DNA of 64,000 nt. It comes from Oceanicoccus sp. KOV_DT_Chl (GTDB taxonomy: Bacteria; Pseudomonadota; Gammaproteobacteria; Pseudomonadales; Dasaniaceae). The translations under genes were made by a program, and so were the position numbers. Location: NCBI RefSeq assembly GCF_900120175.1, contig NZ_FQLF01000002.1, positions 2,356,001 to 2,420,000 on the forward strand, given 5' to 3'. Under the pieces are notes generated by a model, which saw only the letters and a program-made list of their open reading frames with translations, searched no databases and was not told where the DNA came from. Shown piece by piece: positions 10,220 to 22,494 of the stretch. Position 1 is the stretch's first letter. Each line of letters opens with the position of its first letter.

Positions 10220-11221
10220 GTGAATAGTAAATCACTCCCACCGGCAATTTTTTTAATGGGGCCTACTGCTTCGGGTAAAACCGATTTAGCAATTCAGTTA
10301 TGTCAACATTTACCCTGTGACATTATCAGTGTTGACTCGGCGTTGATTTATCGAGGTATGGATATTGGCTCAGCCAAACCGTCTGCAGCAGAATTGTTGC
10401 AAGCCCCTCATCGTTTGATTGATTTTGTTGACCCGGCCGAAAGTTATTCGGCGGCGGAGTTTCGTGAGGACGCGCTAGCAGCAATGGCAGATATTACTGC
10501 GGCGGGTAAAATCCCGCTGCTGGTGGGCGGCACCATGTTGTACTTTAAGGCTTTGTTGGAAGGTTTTGCCGATATGCCAGCAGCCAATGCTGAAATACGC
10601 TTGAAAATTGAAGCTGATGCCAAGCACCATGGCTGGCCCTATGTGCATGCCCAGTTAGCGGCAGTTGATCCTGATGCCGCCGCGCGCATCCACCCCAATC
10701 ACTCACAACGTATCGAGCGGGCATTGGAAGTTTACCGCGCTTCGGGTAAAACTATGACCGCGCTGCATCAGCAGCAATCCAGGGTTGCCTTCCCTTATGA
10801 CGTCATTCAATTAGCGATTGCCCCTCTTGATCGAACGGTGCTGCACCGCCGTATTGAAAAAAGATTTCGACTAATGATGGAACAGGGCTTGATCGACGAG
10901 GTCAGAGTTTTGCGCGCCCGCGGTGATTTGCATTTGGACTTACCGTCTATGCGAGCCGTAGGTTACCGACAGGTCTGGCAGTATTTAGACGGTGAGTTTG
11001 ATGTTGAGACGATGGTGGAGCGAGGTATTATCGCCACGCGACAATTAGCCAAGCGTCAATTTACCTGGCTAAATGGATGGGCTGATGTGTGTTGGTTGCA
11101 TACGGATGAACAAGGTTTATTGCTGGCCAGTGATGCTTCCAGGGCGGTGATATCCGATTTGGAAGGGCAGCCACCATTAGCCTTGGCGTTAAAATATGTT
11201 AATCGCTTTGTCGCAATCTAA
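10220..11221 (+). CDS. miaA: tRNA dimethylallyltransferase
   Basis: MiaA transfers a dimethylallyl group to A37 of tRNAs that read UNN codons, the first step of ms2i6A formation. The 333-residue protein has the P-loop [11 protein letters not shown], the conserved [16 protein letters not shown], the [13 protein letters not shown] motif and, toward the C-terminus, [13 protein letters not shown] and [12 protein letters not shown]. Start is GTG, four bases after the stop of the GGDEF gene, so the pair is probably cotranscribed. It precedes hfq as in most gammaproteobacteria. Confidence 0.96.
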   Translation: MNSKSLPPAIFLMGPTASGKTDLAIQLCQHLPCDIISVDSALIYRGMDIGSAKPSAAELLQAPHRLIDFVDPAESYSAAEFREDALAAMADITAAGKIPLLVGGTMLYFKALLEGFADMPAANAEIRLKIEADAKHHGWPYVHAQLAAVDPDAAARIHPNHSQRIERALEVYRASGKTMTALHQQQSRVAFPYDVIQLAIAPLDRTVLHRRIEKRFRLMMEQGLIDEVRVLRARGDLHLDLPSMRAVGYRQVWQYLDGEFDVETMVERGIIATRQLAKRQFTWLNGWADVCWLHTDEQGLLLASDASRAVISDLEGQPPLALALKYVNRFVAI

Positions 11222-11427
11222 CTACCTAAGTTTTTGATATGCGTTATACTGGGGTGGCTTGAAGACTGTAATTGACATTTTCTGTGGTTGTGCTGCGAAT
11301 CTGCGGGGGATCTAAGGAAGTAGCCGGAGAGGGTTGCGATGTTAATGGCGGTGTTAGCAAAGTTATAAAAAATTAGGTCTCACTATTATTTATTATTGGC
11401 TCTATTTGGAGCATTAAGGAGTTTACC

Positions 11428-11667
11428 ATGTCAAAGGGGCATACCTTACAAGACCCTTACTTAAATGTATTACGTAAGGAGCGGGTTCCCGTTTCTATCT
11501 ATCTCGTCAATGGTATTAAGCTGCAAGGTCAAATTGAGTCCTTCGATCAATTTGTAGTGCTGTTGAAAAATACTGTCAGCCAGATGGTGTATAAGCATGC
11601 TATTTCTACCGTGGTTCCATCACGAGTAGTACGGATGCCGATGCCTGATCAGGACGGTGAAGAGTAA
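11428..11667 (+). CDS. hfq: RNA chaperone Hfq
   Basis: Hfq is the hexameric Sm-like RNA chaperone that pairs small RNAs with mRNAs. The 79-residue product has the full Sm1 motif ([21 protein letters not shown]) and Sm2 motif (YKHAIST). The N-terminus ([19 protein letters not shown]) is typical, while the C-terminal tail is short, as in Pseudomonas and relatives. A strong ribosome site (AAGGAG) lies before the ATG. The 206-base gap upstream of hfq probably contains its own promoter; a TTGACA element is visible near 11273, but no convincing -10 was found. Confidence 0.98.
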   Translation: MSKGHTLQDPYLNVLRKERVPVSIYLVNGIKLQGQIESFDQFVVLLKNTVSQMVYKHAISTVVPSRVVRMPMPDQDGEE

Positions 11668-11753
11668 GCTCTTTTATTCTTCCGTTATTGCGCTGAGTCT
11701 TTCAGGCCTGATGGTATTGGCTACTGGCTGTCGTCGCTTATTGAGGTTTTTCA

Positions 11754-13051
11754 TTGTTTTTTGAGCGTCCCGATGCGGGTGAACGTGCTGTGCTCGTCCA
11801 TCTTGATATCTATCGTGAAGATGAGCGTGAAAACTCTCGCGAGTTTGAGGAGCTGGCCTTGTCGGCGGGGGCTGATCCCGTGTCGTTTGTCGGCGGTACC
11901 CGCAATTCCCCTTCAGCGCGTTATTTTGTGGGCAGTGGTAAGCTGGATGAAATCCGTCAACAAGTACGGTTGTACGAAGCGGAATTAGTGTTATTCAATC
12001 ACGCGCTGTCCCTAGTCAGGAACGTAACCTGGAAAAAGAGCTGGAGTGCCGGGTATTGGATCGTACCGGTCTAATATTGGATATTTTTGCCCAGCGCGCT
12101 CGTACCCATGAAGGAAAGTTACAAGTAGAGTTGGCGCAATTGCAGCATATGTCAACGCGTCTGGTTCGAGGTTGGACGCACTTGGAGCGGCAAAAGGGGT
12201 GGTATTGGTCTGCGCGGCCCGGGTGAAACCCAGCTAGAAACCGATCGCCGTTTATTGCGCTTGAGAATCAAAGCAATCACTCAGCGGTTGGATAAAGTCC
12301 GTAAACAGCGTGAGCAAAGTCGGCGAGCAAGAGACCGTGCAGATATACCTACGGTTTCCTTGGTGGGTTATACCAATGCCGGGAAATCAACGCTATTTAA
12401 TGCCCTGACTAATGCTGAGGTCTATGCGGCTGATCAATTATTCGCTACTTTAGACCCGACCTTACGCAAGCTTTCAATTCCGGATTTTGGCCCCATTGTG
12501 TTAGTGGATACCGTCGGGTTTATTCGCCATCTACCCCATAAGCTAGTAGACGCCTTTCGAGCGACACTGGAGGAAGCTGCGCAGTCGGACTTGTTGGTGC
12601 ATGTGATTGATTGTGCCAGTGATGAGCGTGCAGATAATATTGCGCAGGTGGAGGCCGTGCTTAAGGAAATTGGCGCTGAAGATATTCCGTGCCTAGAGGT
12701 CTACAACAAAATTGACCTGTTAGGTGCGCAGCCACGTATTGACTATGATCAGGCGGGCAAGCCATTGCGGGTTTGGTTGTCGGCACAAAAGGCTGAAGGT
12801 TTTGAGTTGTTATTGGAAAGCTTGGCTCAATGTCTGGGAGATGATTATATCCATGGCGAGCTGACACTTGATGCCGGTCAGGGCGCTTGCGCTCTGCGCT
12901 GTATCGGCAGTCGGTGGTAATCAGTGAGAATTACAATGAGCAAGGGTTGCCGGTACTGGAAATTCGTTTACCTAAAGTCGATTTTTACCGCTTGCTAAGC
13001 CCTGAAAAGCTGGATCCGGAACAGGTTTTAGCCGGGATGAAGTTGAGATAA
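11754..13051 (+). CDS. hflX: GTPase HflX, three apparent single-base indels
   Basis: HflX is a ribosome-splitting GTPase made under stress. The N-terminal HflX domain starts [17 protein letters not shown], and the GTPase domain has the P-loop [11 protein letters not shown], switch [11 protein letters not shown] and NKID. Three indels split it. One C is missing at 12010-12012 (true continuation [19 protein letters not shown]), one G is extra at 12196-12199 ([19 protein letters not shown]), and one G is missing at 12881-12883 ([15 protein letters not shown]). Corrected, the frame ends with TAA at 13049-13051 and gives about 432 residues, the usual length. The start is TTG at 11754 with family-like residues right behind it. 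Confidence 0.9.
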
Positions 13052-13166
13052 GCCCTAACAAAAGTTAACGCGGCGTAGCGGCTAGAAATTTGTTAGACTG
13101 CGCGCAGATGTAAAGTGGTTGGCGGCACTACGGTCGCCAACTTATATTCAGTAACAGGAGAATACG

Positions 13167-14320
13167 ATGGCCTGGAATGAACCGGGTGGAGGCAATAACG
13201 GCAAGGATCCTTGGGGTAGTGGCGATCAAGGCCCACCAGATCTGGACGAAGCCTTCAAAAAACTACAGCAAAAACTTAACAGCATGTTCGGTGGGGGTGG
13301 CTCTAAAGGTACTGGCGGTGGTTCTGCCGGCGCTGATATTAGTGGCAGCTTTATCGTACTGATTCTATTGGTGCTGGGATTAATTTGGGCGGCGATGGGC
13401 ATTTATCAGATCGATGAAAAAGATCGTGCCGTGGTGCTCCGCTTTGGTAAGTATTTAGATACCTATGGCCCGGGGCTGCACTGGAATCCGCCTTTAGTTG
13501 ATAACAAAACCATTGTTAGTGTAACTGAGGAGCGCCAGTATTCTTCTCGCGGTTTGATGCTGACTAAAGATGAGAATATTGTTGAGTCGCCATTAACTGT
13601 GCAATACAACGTTGCTGACCCGAAGGCTTTTGCCCTTAATGTGCGCACTCCCGAATTAAGTCTTGAACAGGCAACAGACAGCGCTTTGCGTCATGTGGTT
13701 GGCAGCAGCACTTTGGATGACGTTGTTTCTATCGGCCGAGAGCAAATCAGTGTCGATGTACAGGTCCGATTGCAAGAATACCTTGATAATTACGGTACCG
13801 GTATACAGATTGTTAAAGTCAATATTCAAGAAGCCAAGCCACCTGCTGAGGTCAAAGAAGCATACGATGACGTTATCAAGGCACGAGAAGATCAGGAGCG
13901 TGTGATCAATGAGGCGCAGGCCTACTCTAACGGTGTCATCCCCGAGGCCCGTGGTAGAGCGCAGCGCATCATTGAAGAAGCTAACGGTTATAAAGCCAAG
14001 GTGATTGTCGAGGCAAAGGGTGAAGCGAACCGTTTCGAAAATTTGTTGACCGAATATAGAAAGGCGCCAGAAGTCACTCGAGAGCGTTTATATCTTGATG
14101 CTGTGCAGGCGTCATGAGTAATAGCTCGAAAGTGTTAGTGGATATTGAAGGCGGTAATAATATGTTGTATTTGCCACTAGATAAAATCACTCAACAACGT
14201 GCTGCCAGCTCAGCAACCAACAATGCTATGTCTAGCGCCAATATCAGTGATATTGCTGACGAGGTGATTAAAAAAATACGTCGTGAACAAGCTGCTAACC
14301 GCGGCAGGGAGGCTCGCTAA
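13167..14320 (+). CDS. hflK: FtsH regulator HflK (SPFH/stomatin family), one apparent frameshift
   Basis: HflK forms, with HflC, a large membrane complex around the FtsH protease. The N-terminus is the typical glycine-rich MAWNEPGGGNNGKDPWG. One membrane helix (SFIVLILLVLGLIWAAMGIY, about residues 59-78) precedes the band-7 domain. The frame breaks near 14109-14111. The first part ends RERLYLDAVQA and the remainder (NSSKVLVDIEGGNNMLYLPL) is in the next frame. One missing G in GCGGTC explains it, and the joined protein is about 384 residues. The second part alone has no function as a gene. Its stop overlaps the hflC start (TAATG). Confidence 0.92.
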
Positions 14321-15191
14321 TGAATAAATTAATCCCTGTAGTGATTGCGTTGTTTTTATTGGTCATTATTGCTGACAGCACTTTGTATGTAGTGATGGAA
14401 ACCGAGCGGGCAGTTAAGCTGCGGTTCGGTCGTTTAGTTGAAACCGACGTACAGCCTGGCCTGCATATTAAAATGCCGCTGGCGGATGATGTTCGTAAGT
14501 TTGATAGTCGGGTAATAACACTGGACGCGCAGCCGGAAAGTTTCCTTACAGCAGAGAAGAAGCGCTTGATCGTTGATTCCTATGTTAAGTGGAAAATTGC
14601 TGATGTGGATACTTACTACAAGGCCACGGGTGGTAATGAATCACAGGCGATGAACCGTTTAGCCAAGCGAGTTAATGATGGCCTGCGTAATCAGTTTGGT
14701 ACTCGCACCTTGCACGAAGTGGTGTCAGGACAGCGCGATGAGTTAATGAAGGCCATCAAAGATGACCTGAATGCGCGTGTTGGTAGCAGCCTGGGTGTGG
14801 AAGTTGTTGATGTGCGGGTCAAGCGTATTGACCTACCTTCTGAAGTCAGTGGCGCGTATTTCGCCGGATGCAGGCTGAGCGGGAAAAAGAAGCTCGTGAA
14901 TTACGTTCGCAGGGTTTGGAGCAGGCTGAGAAGATTCGTTCATCCGCCGAGCGTGAAAAAACCATCATTGAAGCTACCGCTTTTAGTGAGTCTGAGCAAT
15001 TACGAGGTCAGGGCGATGCGGAGGCAGCGGCAACTTATGCGGCTGCCTATAACAAAGATCCTGAGTTTTATGCTTTTGTACGCAGTCTGAATGCCTATCG
15101 CACAGCCTTCAGTGACAAGAGCGATATTATGTTAGTGGACCCGCAGAGCGACTTCTTCAAGTACCTGAACGATAGCAAGGCGGGGCGTTAA
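14320..15191 (+). CDS. hflC: FtsH regulator HflC (SPFH family), one apparent frameshift
   Basis: This is the partner of HflK. It has an N-terminal signal anchor (IPVVIALFLLVIIADSTLYVV) followed by the band-7 domain (ERAVKLRFGRLVETDVQPGLH) and the coiled region EREKEARELRSQGLEQAEKI. The frame breaks at about 14854-14857, within GCG|TA. Adding one G reads SGAVFRRMQAEREKEA, the conserved family sequence, and joins both parts into about 290 residues. The lost base is again a G in a GCGG context, as in hflK just upstream. Start overlaps the hflK stop. Confidence 0.92.
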
Positions 15192-15359
15192 TATTTACGA
15201 CTACTTTTTAGCCTTGCGGGGCGCCTCAGAGGTTACCCCGCAGTAAATTGTGGTATCATACGATAACCGGGCAGTTTCATGGATTCGATCGAGAAATCAT
15301 GAGGTTGCGCGGTTTTTTTGTGTTTGGCCTACTTCTATTGCTACCAGCAGGTGCGCTCA

Positions 15360-15547
15360 ATGTGGCACGACTTAATTACGGCTCTCAGTTTAGTGTTGGT
15401 AATTGAGGGGTAATGCCGTTTTTAAGCCCTGATACTGCGCGTAAAACGGCGTGGAATATTACCCGGCTCGATAATCGCACATTGCGAATTATAGGGTTGT
15501 TCAGCATGCTGGCCGGAGTCGGTATACTGCATTTTTTGAATGGATAA
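15360..15547 (+). CDS. DUF2065 (YjeT-like) small membrane protein, one apparent frameshift
   Basis: This small gene starts at ATG 15360 (MWHDLITALSLVLVIEG) and is interrupted at the GGGG run 15407-15410. With one G restored it continues VMPFLSPDTARKTAWNI and ends LAGVGILHFLNG at TAA 15545-15547, about 62 residues. Two hydrophobic segments flank a polar middle, as in YjeT. E. coli has the same gene (yjeT) between hflC and purA, which supports the call. The function of this family is unknown. Confidence 0.8.
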
Positions 15548-15600
15548 GCTCTGTTAACGGTGTGCCATGTGGCCCCACTACAATCTAGTTTGGATCTATT

Positions 15601-16792
15601 ATGACCATAGCTGACCGCTGGTTATTACCTGATGGTGTTGAGGAATTGTTGCCTGCGCAAGCAGCGCAAGCTGAATCGTTGCGGCGTAAATTATTAGACC
15701 TGTATCGCAGCTGGGGATACGAGTTAGTGATTCCCCATTAATTGAATACACCGAATCGTTACTGGTTGGTTTGGGTCATGATGTGGATATTCAAACCTTT
15801 AAAGTTATTGATCAGCTCAGTGGCCGCACTATGGGGATTCGCGCTGATATTACCGCCCAGACAGCTCGGATCGATGCTCACAGCCTAAATCGTGAAGGCC
15901 CGGTACGCTTGTGCTATGCCGGTAGTGTGTTGCATACCAAGCCCAAAACCTTAATGGGCTCACGCTCACCGATACAATTAGGCGCAGAGCTGTATGGTGA
16001 CGATAGTCTGAGTAGTGATATCGAAGTGATCTGTTTAATGTTGGAAACCCTGAAAGTCAGTGGTGTTACCAACATTACTTTGGACTTGGGCATGTCGGTA
16101 TTTATCGTGCATTAATCGAGCAGGCGGGTTTGGAGGGTGAGGCGGCGCAGGACTTATTTGATGCCTTGCAACGTAAAGCCAGTGCTGAAATTGAGACGGC
16201 AATCAACAATAGTGTGAGTGATAGCACGGTAGCTAATCGGTTGCGCGCATTGAGCCAGCTCAATGGTGGCGCTGAAGTGTTGGCTGTTGCAAGTCAGCAG
16301 TTAGCGGGAGCGCCGGCAGCAGTTGCTCAGGCGATTGCTGCGCTGCAGCAGGCGGCTGAGCAAATCAGTGCACGTATGCCTGAAGTGAATTTATATTTCG
16401 ATTTAAGTGAATTGCGCGGTTATCACTACCACACCGGTTTGGTTTTCGCAGCGCTTGCGCCCGGGCATGGTCAGGCAGTTGCCAATGGTGGGCGTTACGA
16501 TGATATTGGCGAGGTGTTTGGACGAGCGCGTCCGGCCACAGGTTTTAATACGGATTTAAAAGCCTTGCTGAATTATATGCCCGCCGCTGCAAGTCAGGAG
16601 GAGGACGGTATTTTTGCGCCGGATGCTGGTGACTTGAGCGCGCAAGAAAGTTTGTCATTGTGGAAGGCGGTGCAGGCGTTGCGTGCAGATGGTGAGCGGG
16701 TAGTGGCGGGTTTGTCCGGTCAAGTCGCCACCGCTGACTGTCGTCGTCAATTAATCTTACAGCAGGGCCAATGGACTGTTGAATCCATCTAG
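15601..16792 (+). CDS. hisZ: ATP phosphoribosyltransferase regulatory subunit HisZ, two apparent frameshifts
   Basis: HisZ is a catalytically inactive HisRS paralogue that, with short HisG, forms the first enzyme of histidine synthesis. The gene begins [18 protein letters not shown] at 15601. A C is missing from CCCC 15733-15736 (true reading [19 protein letters not shown]). A G is missing from GGG 16088-16090 ([17 protein letters not shown]). Corrected length is about 397 residues, normal for HisZ. Conserved pieces are [17 protein letters not shown] and the class II synthetase-like [11 protein letters not shown]-type segment (here [15 protein letters not shown]). Position between hflC and purA is the Pseudomonas arrangement. 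A short-form hisG should exist elsewhere. Confidence 0.93.
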
Positions 16793-16830
16793 TGTCCGCT
16801 AAAACGGGCGCTGAATATTAATATTCTTAG

Positions 16831-18141
<1,311 letters not shown>

Positions 18142-18161
18142 AGTCAGTTTTAGATCGGAAT

Positions 18162-18190
18162 AAAAAAACCAGCCTTGAGCTGGTTTTTTT
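18162..18190. terminator. Bidirectional intrinsic terminator between purA and a GGDEF gene
   Basis: A run of seven A bases, then ACCAGC - CTTGA - GCTGGT, then a run of T bases, forms a stem usable on both strands. It lies between convergent purA and the diguanylate cyclase gene. Confidence 0.92.
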
Positions 18191-18200
18191 ATTGTAAAAA

Positions 18201-19214
18201 TCAGGGCTCTCCTATGACTCTGTCTTTACCCTGGTTTTTAGCCTGATACATATACTTATCCACCCGGTCAAAAAACGCATCGGCAGTTTCGTCAGTACGA
18301 AGACAAGAAACACCAATAGATACTGTTAGTCGGCCTATAATTTTTCCACTGGAGCCGGTGGTTAGTTGTCTGGCAGAAACGGCCTGTCGCAAGTTCTCAG
18401 CTACTTTTTGTGCGCCTTCAAAGGAAGTGTTAGGTAGTACTATTGCAAACTCTTCTCCGCCATAACGAGCGATAATATCGTTTCCACGAATTGATTTACT
18501 AAAAGTCGAGGCGGCGAACTTTAATATTTTATCACCGACCTGATGGCCAAAGTTATCGTTGACAAGTTTGAAGTCATCAAGATCTAAAACTATGAGTGCA
18601 CAACTAATATTATCGGATTGCGCTTGTTGCATAGCTTCGTTAATCGCGACATCAAATCCGCGGCGGTTTAGTACCTGAGTGAGTGCATCGGTCGAGGCTT
18701 CACTGCCTAGACGATTTACGTCTTCTCGTAGCGATGAAACTTCATCCGTTAGATCATGCAATGTACTGGCAATGCTGGTACTGGTATCGCGCACTCGTTT
18801 AGCTTCTTCGGTGATCCGAGAGACGATTGCTTTAACTTCTTTGATATCAGGGTTGTGTTCTAGCCTATCCATACATTGAGCCAGTGTATCGCACATTTGC
18901 GTGGATGATTGATCCCATACTTTTAAATTGTCGACCATTACCGTTAACATTCGGCTGATGGCGATGCTGGTGTCATCGACACTGCGTTGGTCTTCGGTGG
19001 CGATATGCTGCAGAAATAATTTTTTACAAAGCGCTTCAGTAATGGTTTGCTGTTGGCAAATTAGGTTGTCTATATCTTGATTCAGATTAGCGATGGTGCC
19101 CGTTGCATACTCGAACCATAAGCGGTAGTTATCAGGGGTAGCCAGTAATTTATGATTATCGATATTCTCAAGTGCTGAGTTCTTAAGTAGCTTGGCTTGA
19201 ATTTTGTTATGCAT
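18201..19214 (-). CDS. Diguanylate cyclase (cytoplasmic GGDEF protein)
   Basis: The 337-residue protein makes cyclic di-GMP. The C-terminal half is a GGDEF domain with TDALTQVLNRRGFD, the DLDDFKLVNDNFGHQVGD substrate-binding segment, and an intact ARYGGEEFAIVLP active site. RGND lies exactly five residues upstream of GGEEF and is a probable inhibitory site. The N-terminal half (about residues 1-165) is helical with no membrane segment. It includes NYRLWFEYATG and a coiled stretch before GGDEF, as in cytoplasmic cyclases with an unnamed N-terminal sensory domain. The gene is convergent with purA. Confidence 0.92.
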   Translation of the reverse strand: MHNKIQAKLLKNSALENIDNHKLLATPDNYRLWFEYATGTIANLNQDIDNLICQQQTITEALCKKLFLQHIATEDQRSVDDTSIAISRMLTVMVDNLKVWDQSSTQMCDTLAQCMDRLEHNPDIKEVKAIVSRITEEAKRVRDTSTSIASTLHDLTDEVSSLREDVNRLGSEASTDALTQVLNRRGFDVAINEAMQQAQSDNISCALIVLDLDDFKLVNDNFGHQVGDKILKFAASTFSKSIRGNDIIARYGGEEFAIVLPNTSFEGAQKVAENLRQAVSARQLTTGSSGKIIGRLTVSIGVSCLRTDETADAFFDRVDKYMYQAKNQGKDRVIGEP

Positions 19215-19781
19215 AGTCAGCGGTTGTTCCTTACTGATGCTAGATTACTGGCGGTGGCATGGTGTTGGTTGACAGTATAGTTGCTAGCACGAAGTAAATG
19301 ATCATCAAGGCACCCGCTAAAGTGTAGTCCTCAGCGACTACCCGTCGACATTCTACCTAGGCTTTGCTGTGCTTGCACTAACGGATATGCAAAATTTGAA
19401 TCAAGCTTGGGCAGCTACGGCTACGGTCTAATGTATTCATATGAAGTATTAATAACCGGTCTAATCGCCAAATCTAATAATAACTACCAGCTGCAGGCAA
19501 TTATCCGGATATAGTGATCTTCGTTTATTGGTCAGGTATCCCGACCGCTGGCACGCTCATAAGTCATCTATTACTTCTATCCTGACTTTAGCTTAGGTCG
19601 CAGTTGCGGCATACATTGACAGCTATACTTGCTGGATTGCCCTTATTTTGAACCCTTTCGTTGCGTAATACGACAAAACCATAACAAAGCGATACAGCCA
19701 ATTCTTAAAGAGATTGAGGCGCAGTGTTAGAGCGCGATCGCTGATTGCCCATAGAAAGAATAGTCATTTAGGATGTAACGA
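19215..19781. other. Non-coding gap between divergent genes
   Basis: This stretch of 567 bases separates the minus-strand GGDEF gene from the plus-strand accessory cluster. I see no ORF with coding character, no tRNA and no clear riboswitch. It should hold promoters for both directions, but no element stands out. Confidence 0.5.
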
Positions 19782-20303
19782 ATGCAGATTAATTCACTAG
19801 AAAAAAGGGTTACCTATAACTCATGTTCAATCGTATTATGCATTTTATTGATGTGTAGCAGCGTGGTTTCGATCGCTGATAGCTTGATGATAAACACTGT
19901 GGCACTGGAATTTGATGATAACAATAATATAGTGATGGCAGGACTGAATGAGAACTTACAGGCAAAACTAACTGTAGTGTATAGCGGGGTGGGTTTACTT
20001 GAAGGACGCTGGTTAGTGGCAGAGCCAGGCAGTACCGAAGCTCAACCTATTTACCGGACATTAAAGCTGGTTCGTCAAAATTTAAATACTAAGCAGCGCA
20101 GTTTTATTGAAAGTCCGGAATTGCCCACAAATCGAGCAGGTAAGTATTTACTGCAGTTCTGTGTAACCAATCGTCTATTGGATGAAAGTCGCACCGAACA
20201 GCACAGATTGTGCCCTAACGAAAAATTGGTAGCGCAAGCGTATTATCAGGTGGGTGGGGTTGAGATTGACGCGCTGCCAGAAGTAGAAGCGAATAAAAAT
20301 TAA
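19782..20303 (+). CDS. Exported protein, paralogous to a domain of the 22494-24447 gene product
   Basis: I do not recognise a named family. The 173-residue protein has a basic N-terminus, a hydrophobic segment (SIVLCILLMCSSVVSIADS) consistent with a signal peptide, and then one compact domain with two cysteines in the C-terminal part (FCVTNR, LCPNEK). The domain closely matches residues roughly 20-165 of the frame that opens at 23575: both contain GLLEGRW..AEPGS, YRTL.LVRQNL, QRS....SPELP and AGKYL..FCV. This gene opens the cluster that contains the barrel, sigma/anti-sigma and protease genes. A surface or periplasmic role is inferred from the signal peptide and the company it keeps. Confidence 0.75.
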   Translation: MQINSLEKRVTYNSCSIVLCILLMCSSVVSIADSLMINTVALEFDDNNNIVMAGLNENLQAKLTVVYSGVGLLEGRWLVAEPGSTEAQPIYRTLKLVRQNLNTKQRSFIESPELPTNRAGKYLLQFCVTNRLLDESRTEQHRLCPNEKLVAQAYYQVGGVEIDALPEVEANKN

Positions 20304-20451
20304 TATTATTTCGGAGTGAACCGATTTACCCATTTCAACGACTCATCATCGGAATCGAGGCCAAAGCCTAATAATAAGTGTTGCTGCGAGTAAAGACTGA
20401 GAATCGATTGCAGCTATATTGCAGCTATAATTGCTACGACGAGGAAGAGGA

Positions 20452-22494
20452 ATGCCCCTAAGTACACTAAAAAAATACCTGACAGTTGGCTTGTTCAGTC
20501 TTGGGTCAAGCGTTGTGTTGGCACAAGGGGGGATGGCGGTCAGAGCTGATCAGCAAAATCTGGCCATCGAGTTATCGCAAGTTGTGCCCGCTGAGGGACA
20601 GCGAACAATTGCAGTTGAGCTGGATGGTTATGATATTTCAGCCTTCAGCCAAGTTGATGGTAATAGCCTCAATATCCAGTTACAGACACCTTTGGCACCG
20701 GGTGAACACTCTTTAGTAGTACTGATGTTTTTAGCCAATGGTGATATTGAGCAATTATTGGATCAGCGATTATCGGTTTCTTCCGCTGGGGGAGTCAGCA
20801 GTGAGTGGCAAGCTAACGCTAGCTTAAGTAGCAGTTACCGCATGGATCAAAAGGAAAATATAGATTATGCCGGCGTGAAGCACTTTTCCAGCAATGGTGG
20901 TTTGAGTGTAAGAGGCAGAGAGCAGCGCGGTAAATGGCAGTTGGAAACGGAAGTCGATGCGCTCTATGACTCGGTCAGCGAAAATAACCCGGATAGCGAT
21001 GAGTGGGCCTTGCCGCATTATCGTTTAGCGGCAACGTATCAAGGTGATGCTACTTCCTCGCAGCTGAATTTGGGTAATATCGCGATTGCCAGAGAGGATT
21101 TATTATTCTCGGCATTTCAGCGGCGTGGCGCTACAGCCAGCATTGCCGGAGCTGAAGGTAATTATAAAATCGGTGTTTTTGGTATTCAGTCTGAAGTTAC
21201 TACACGCTATGACGGTGATTTATTGCTGCCGGAAAATAGCAGTAGCGGAATTACTGGCATTACTACCACAGTTGCGGTGTTAGACGAATATTTGCAAGTG
21301 AGTGCAGCATACATTGATGGCGAAACCAGTTTGGGCGGCGCCGGCTATCTTAGCTTTGACGATCCCACCATCTATGGGGGCGATAGCTGGAATGTGGCAG
21401 TCGACTCCCGTTGGCTGAACCGCAGTGTGGCCTTGCATTTGGAATATGCTGAATCAGAATTTGATAGCGATGGTATCGATATAGGCCTTAAAGCAAAAGC
21501 TGATGATGCCACGCAAGCGATGTTACAGCTAAACTCTGATGGTGATTTAGGTGCGGGCTGGTTTGATTACTGGTCGGGATATTTACAATACCAATCAGTG
21601 GGCGCCGATTATTACAGTTTGGGTAATCTGTCTATTCCCGGCGACTTGGAAATGACGCGGATTTTTTTCCAGGGTGGTTTCTATGGTATCGCTATTGATA
21701 TGGAGTGGTCGCAGGAAAAAAATAATTTAGATGATGAGGTGTTTCTAGCTACTCAAACGTTAGAACGCAAAGGTTTAGCGCTAACCTACTCCCCGATGAA
21801 TATTAATCCGGATGGGTGGCTGTGGGGAGCCATTGGTAGTCCTTCGGTAATGGCCAGTTTTTATCGTGCAGACCATAGCCAGCCTGATCAGGAAGCGTCG
21901 ATAGTGGGTTATGATTTAGATAATCGCAACGATGAAACGGGTATTACGTTAATGTTCGCTCGCCCGACCTGGAACTGGAGTGTGCAGCATCAATTAATTG
22001 AGCAGGAAGATTACTCGGTAGAAGTGATTCAGTTTGGTTACCTGATGTATCAGCCACCTTCTGATACGCGTAATGAATTAACGGCATTGCAATTAGGGTG
22101 GGTGCCAAATGAACGAGCCTCCATTAATTTGTTAATGCAGTGGAGTAAGCAGTCTGAAACAGATTTTAATAATGATTATCGTAACCGGAATTACGGTGTT
22201 GATGCTTTCTTGCAAATTATTCCCGAAAAATTGACCTTAATGCTTAATTATAATCAAGGTATAGACAGTAGCCGCTTAAGTCAGGTGGGCTTTATTGAGG
22301 ATGATTTTAAATCGCAATTTGGAAATGCGCAGCTAAGTTGGCATGCGTTACAAGCTTATGGATCAAACCCGGGCATAGATTTCTATGTGAGGGGTAGTTA
22401 CGGTAAGCAAGATAATCGGGCTTTCGAGCAAGTGAATGAACAGTGGTCAGCGCATTTTGGCGTGGAATTACAATGGGCCGCAGGAGGCCAATAA
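20452..22494 (+). CDS. Outer-membrane beta-barrel-like protein
   Basis: The start at 20452 is chosen because GAGGAAGAGGA lies directly before it and a signal peptide follows (YLTVGLFSLGSSVVLAQGG); an upstream TTG at 20431 would spoil both. The mature protein has an N-terminal domain (about residues 25-115) of alternating strands (IAVELDGYDISAFSQVDG). A long region of alternating hydrophobic and polar residues rich in Tyr, Trp and Gly follows, typical of a large barrel. The end (WSAHFGVELQWAAGGQ) lacks the terminal aromatic residue common in such barrels. Its stop overlaps the next gene (TAATG), so the two are coupled. It may export or display the neighbouring secreted proteins, which is inference. 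Confidence 0.8.
   Translation: MPLSTLKKYLTVGLFSLGSSVVLAQGGMAVRADQQNLAIELSQVVPAEGQRTIAVELDGYDISAFSQVDGNSLNIQLQTPLAPGEHSLVVLMFLANGDIEQLLDQRLSVSSAGGVSSEWQANASLSSSYRMDQKENIDYAGVKHFSSNGGLSVRGREQRGKWQLETEVDALYDSVSENNPDSDEWALPHYRLAATYQGDATSSQLNLGNIAIAREDLLFSAFQRRGATASIAGAEGNYKIGVFGIQSEVTTRYDGDLLLPENSSSGITGITTTVAVLDEYLQVSAAYIDGETSLGGAGYLSFDDPTIYGGDSWNVAVDSRWLNRSVALHLEYAESEFDSDGIDIGLKAKADDATQAMLQLNSDGDLGAGWFDYWSGYLQYQSVGADYYSLGNLSIPGDLEMTRIFFQGGFYGIAIDMEWSQEKNNLDDEVFLATQTLERKGLALTYSPMNINPDGWLWGAIGSPSVMASFYRADHSQPDQEASIVGYDLDNRNDETGITLMFARPTWNWSVQHQLIEQEDYSVEVIQFGYLMYQPPSDTRNELTALQLGWVPNERASINLLMQWSKQSETDFNNDYRNRNYGVDAFLQIIPEKLTLMLNYNQGIDSSRLSQVGFIEDDFKSQFGNAQLSWHALQAYGSNPGIDFYVRGSYGKQDNRAFEQVNEQWSAHFGVELQWAAGGQ

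Noticed and set aside
14114-14320. Separate 68-codon gene after hflK
   Set aside because: The sequence is the normal C-terminus of HflK reached by restoring one G; it is not an independent gene.
15215-15242. Hairpin TGCGGGG/CCCCGCA after hflC
   Set aside because: It has no T run, the loop is 14 bases, and the following DUF2065 and hisZ genes probably belong to the same transcript, so a terminator is not supported.
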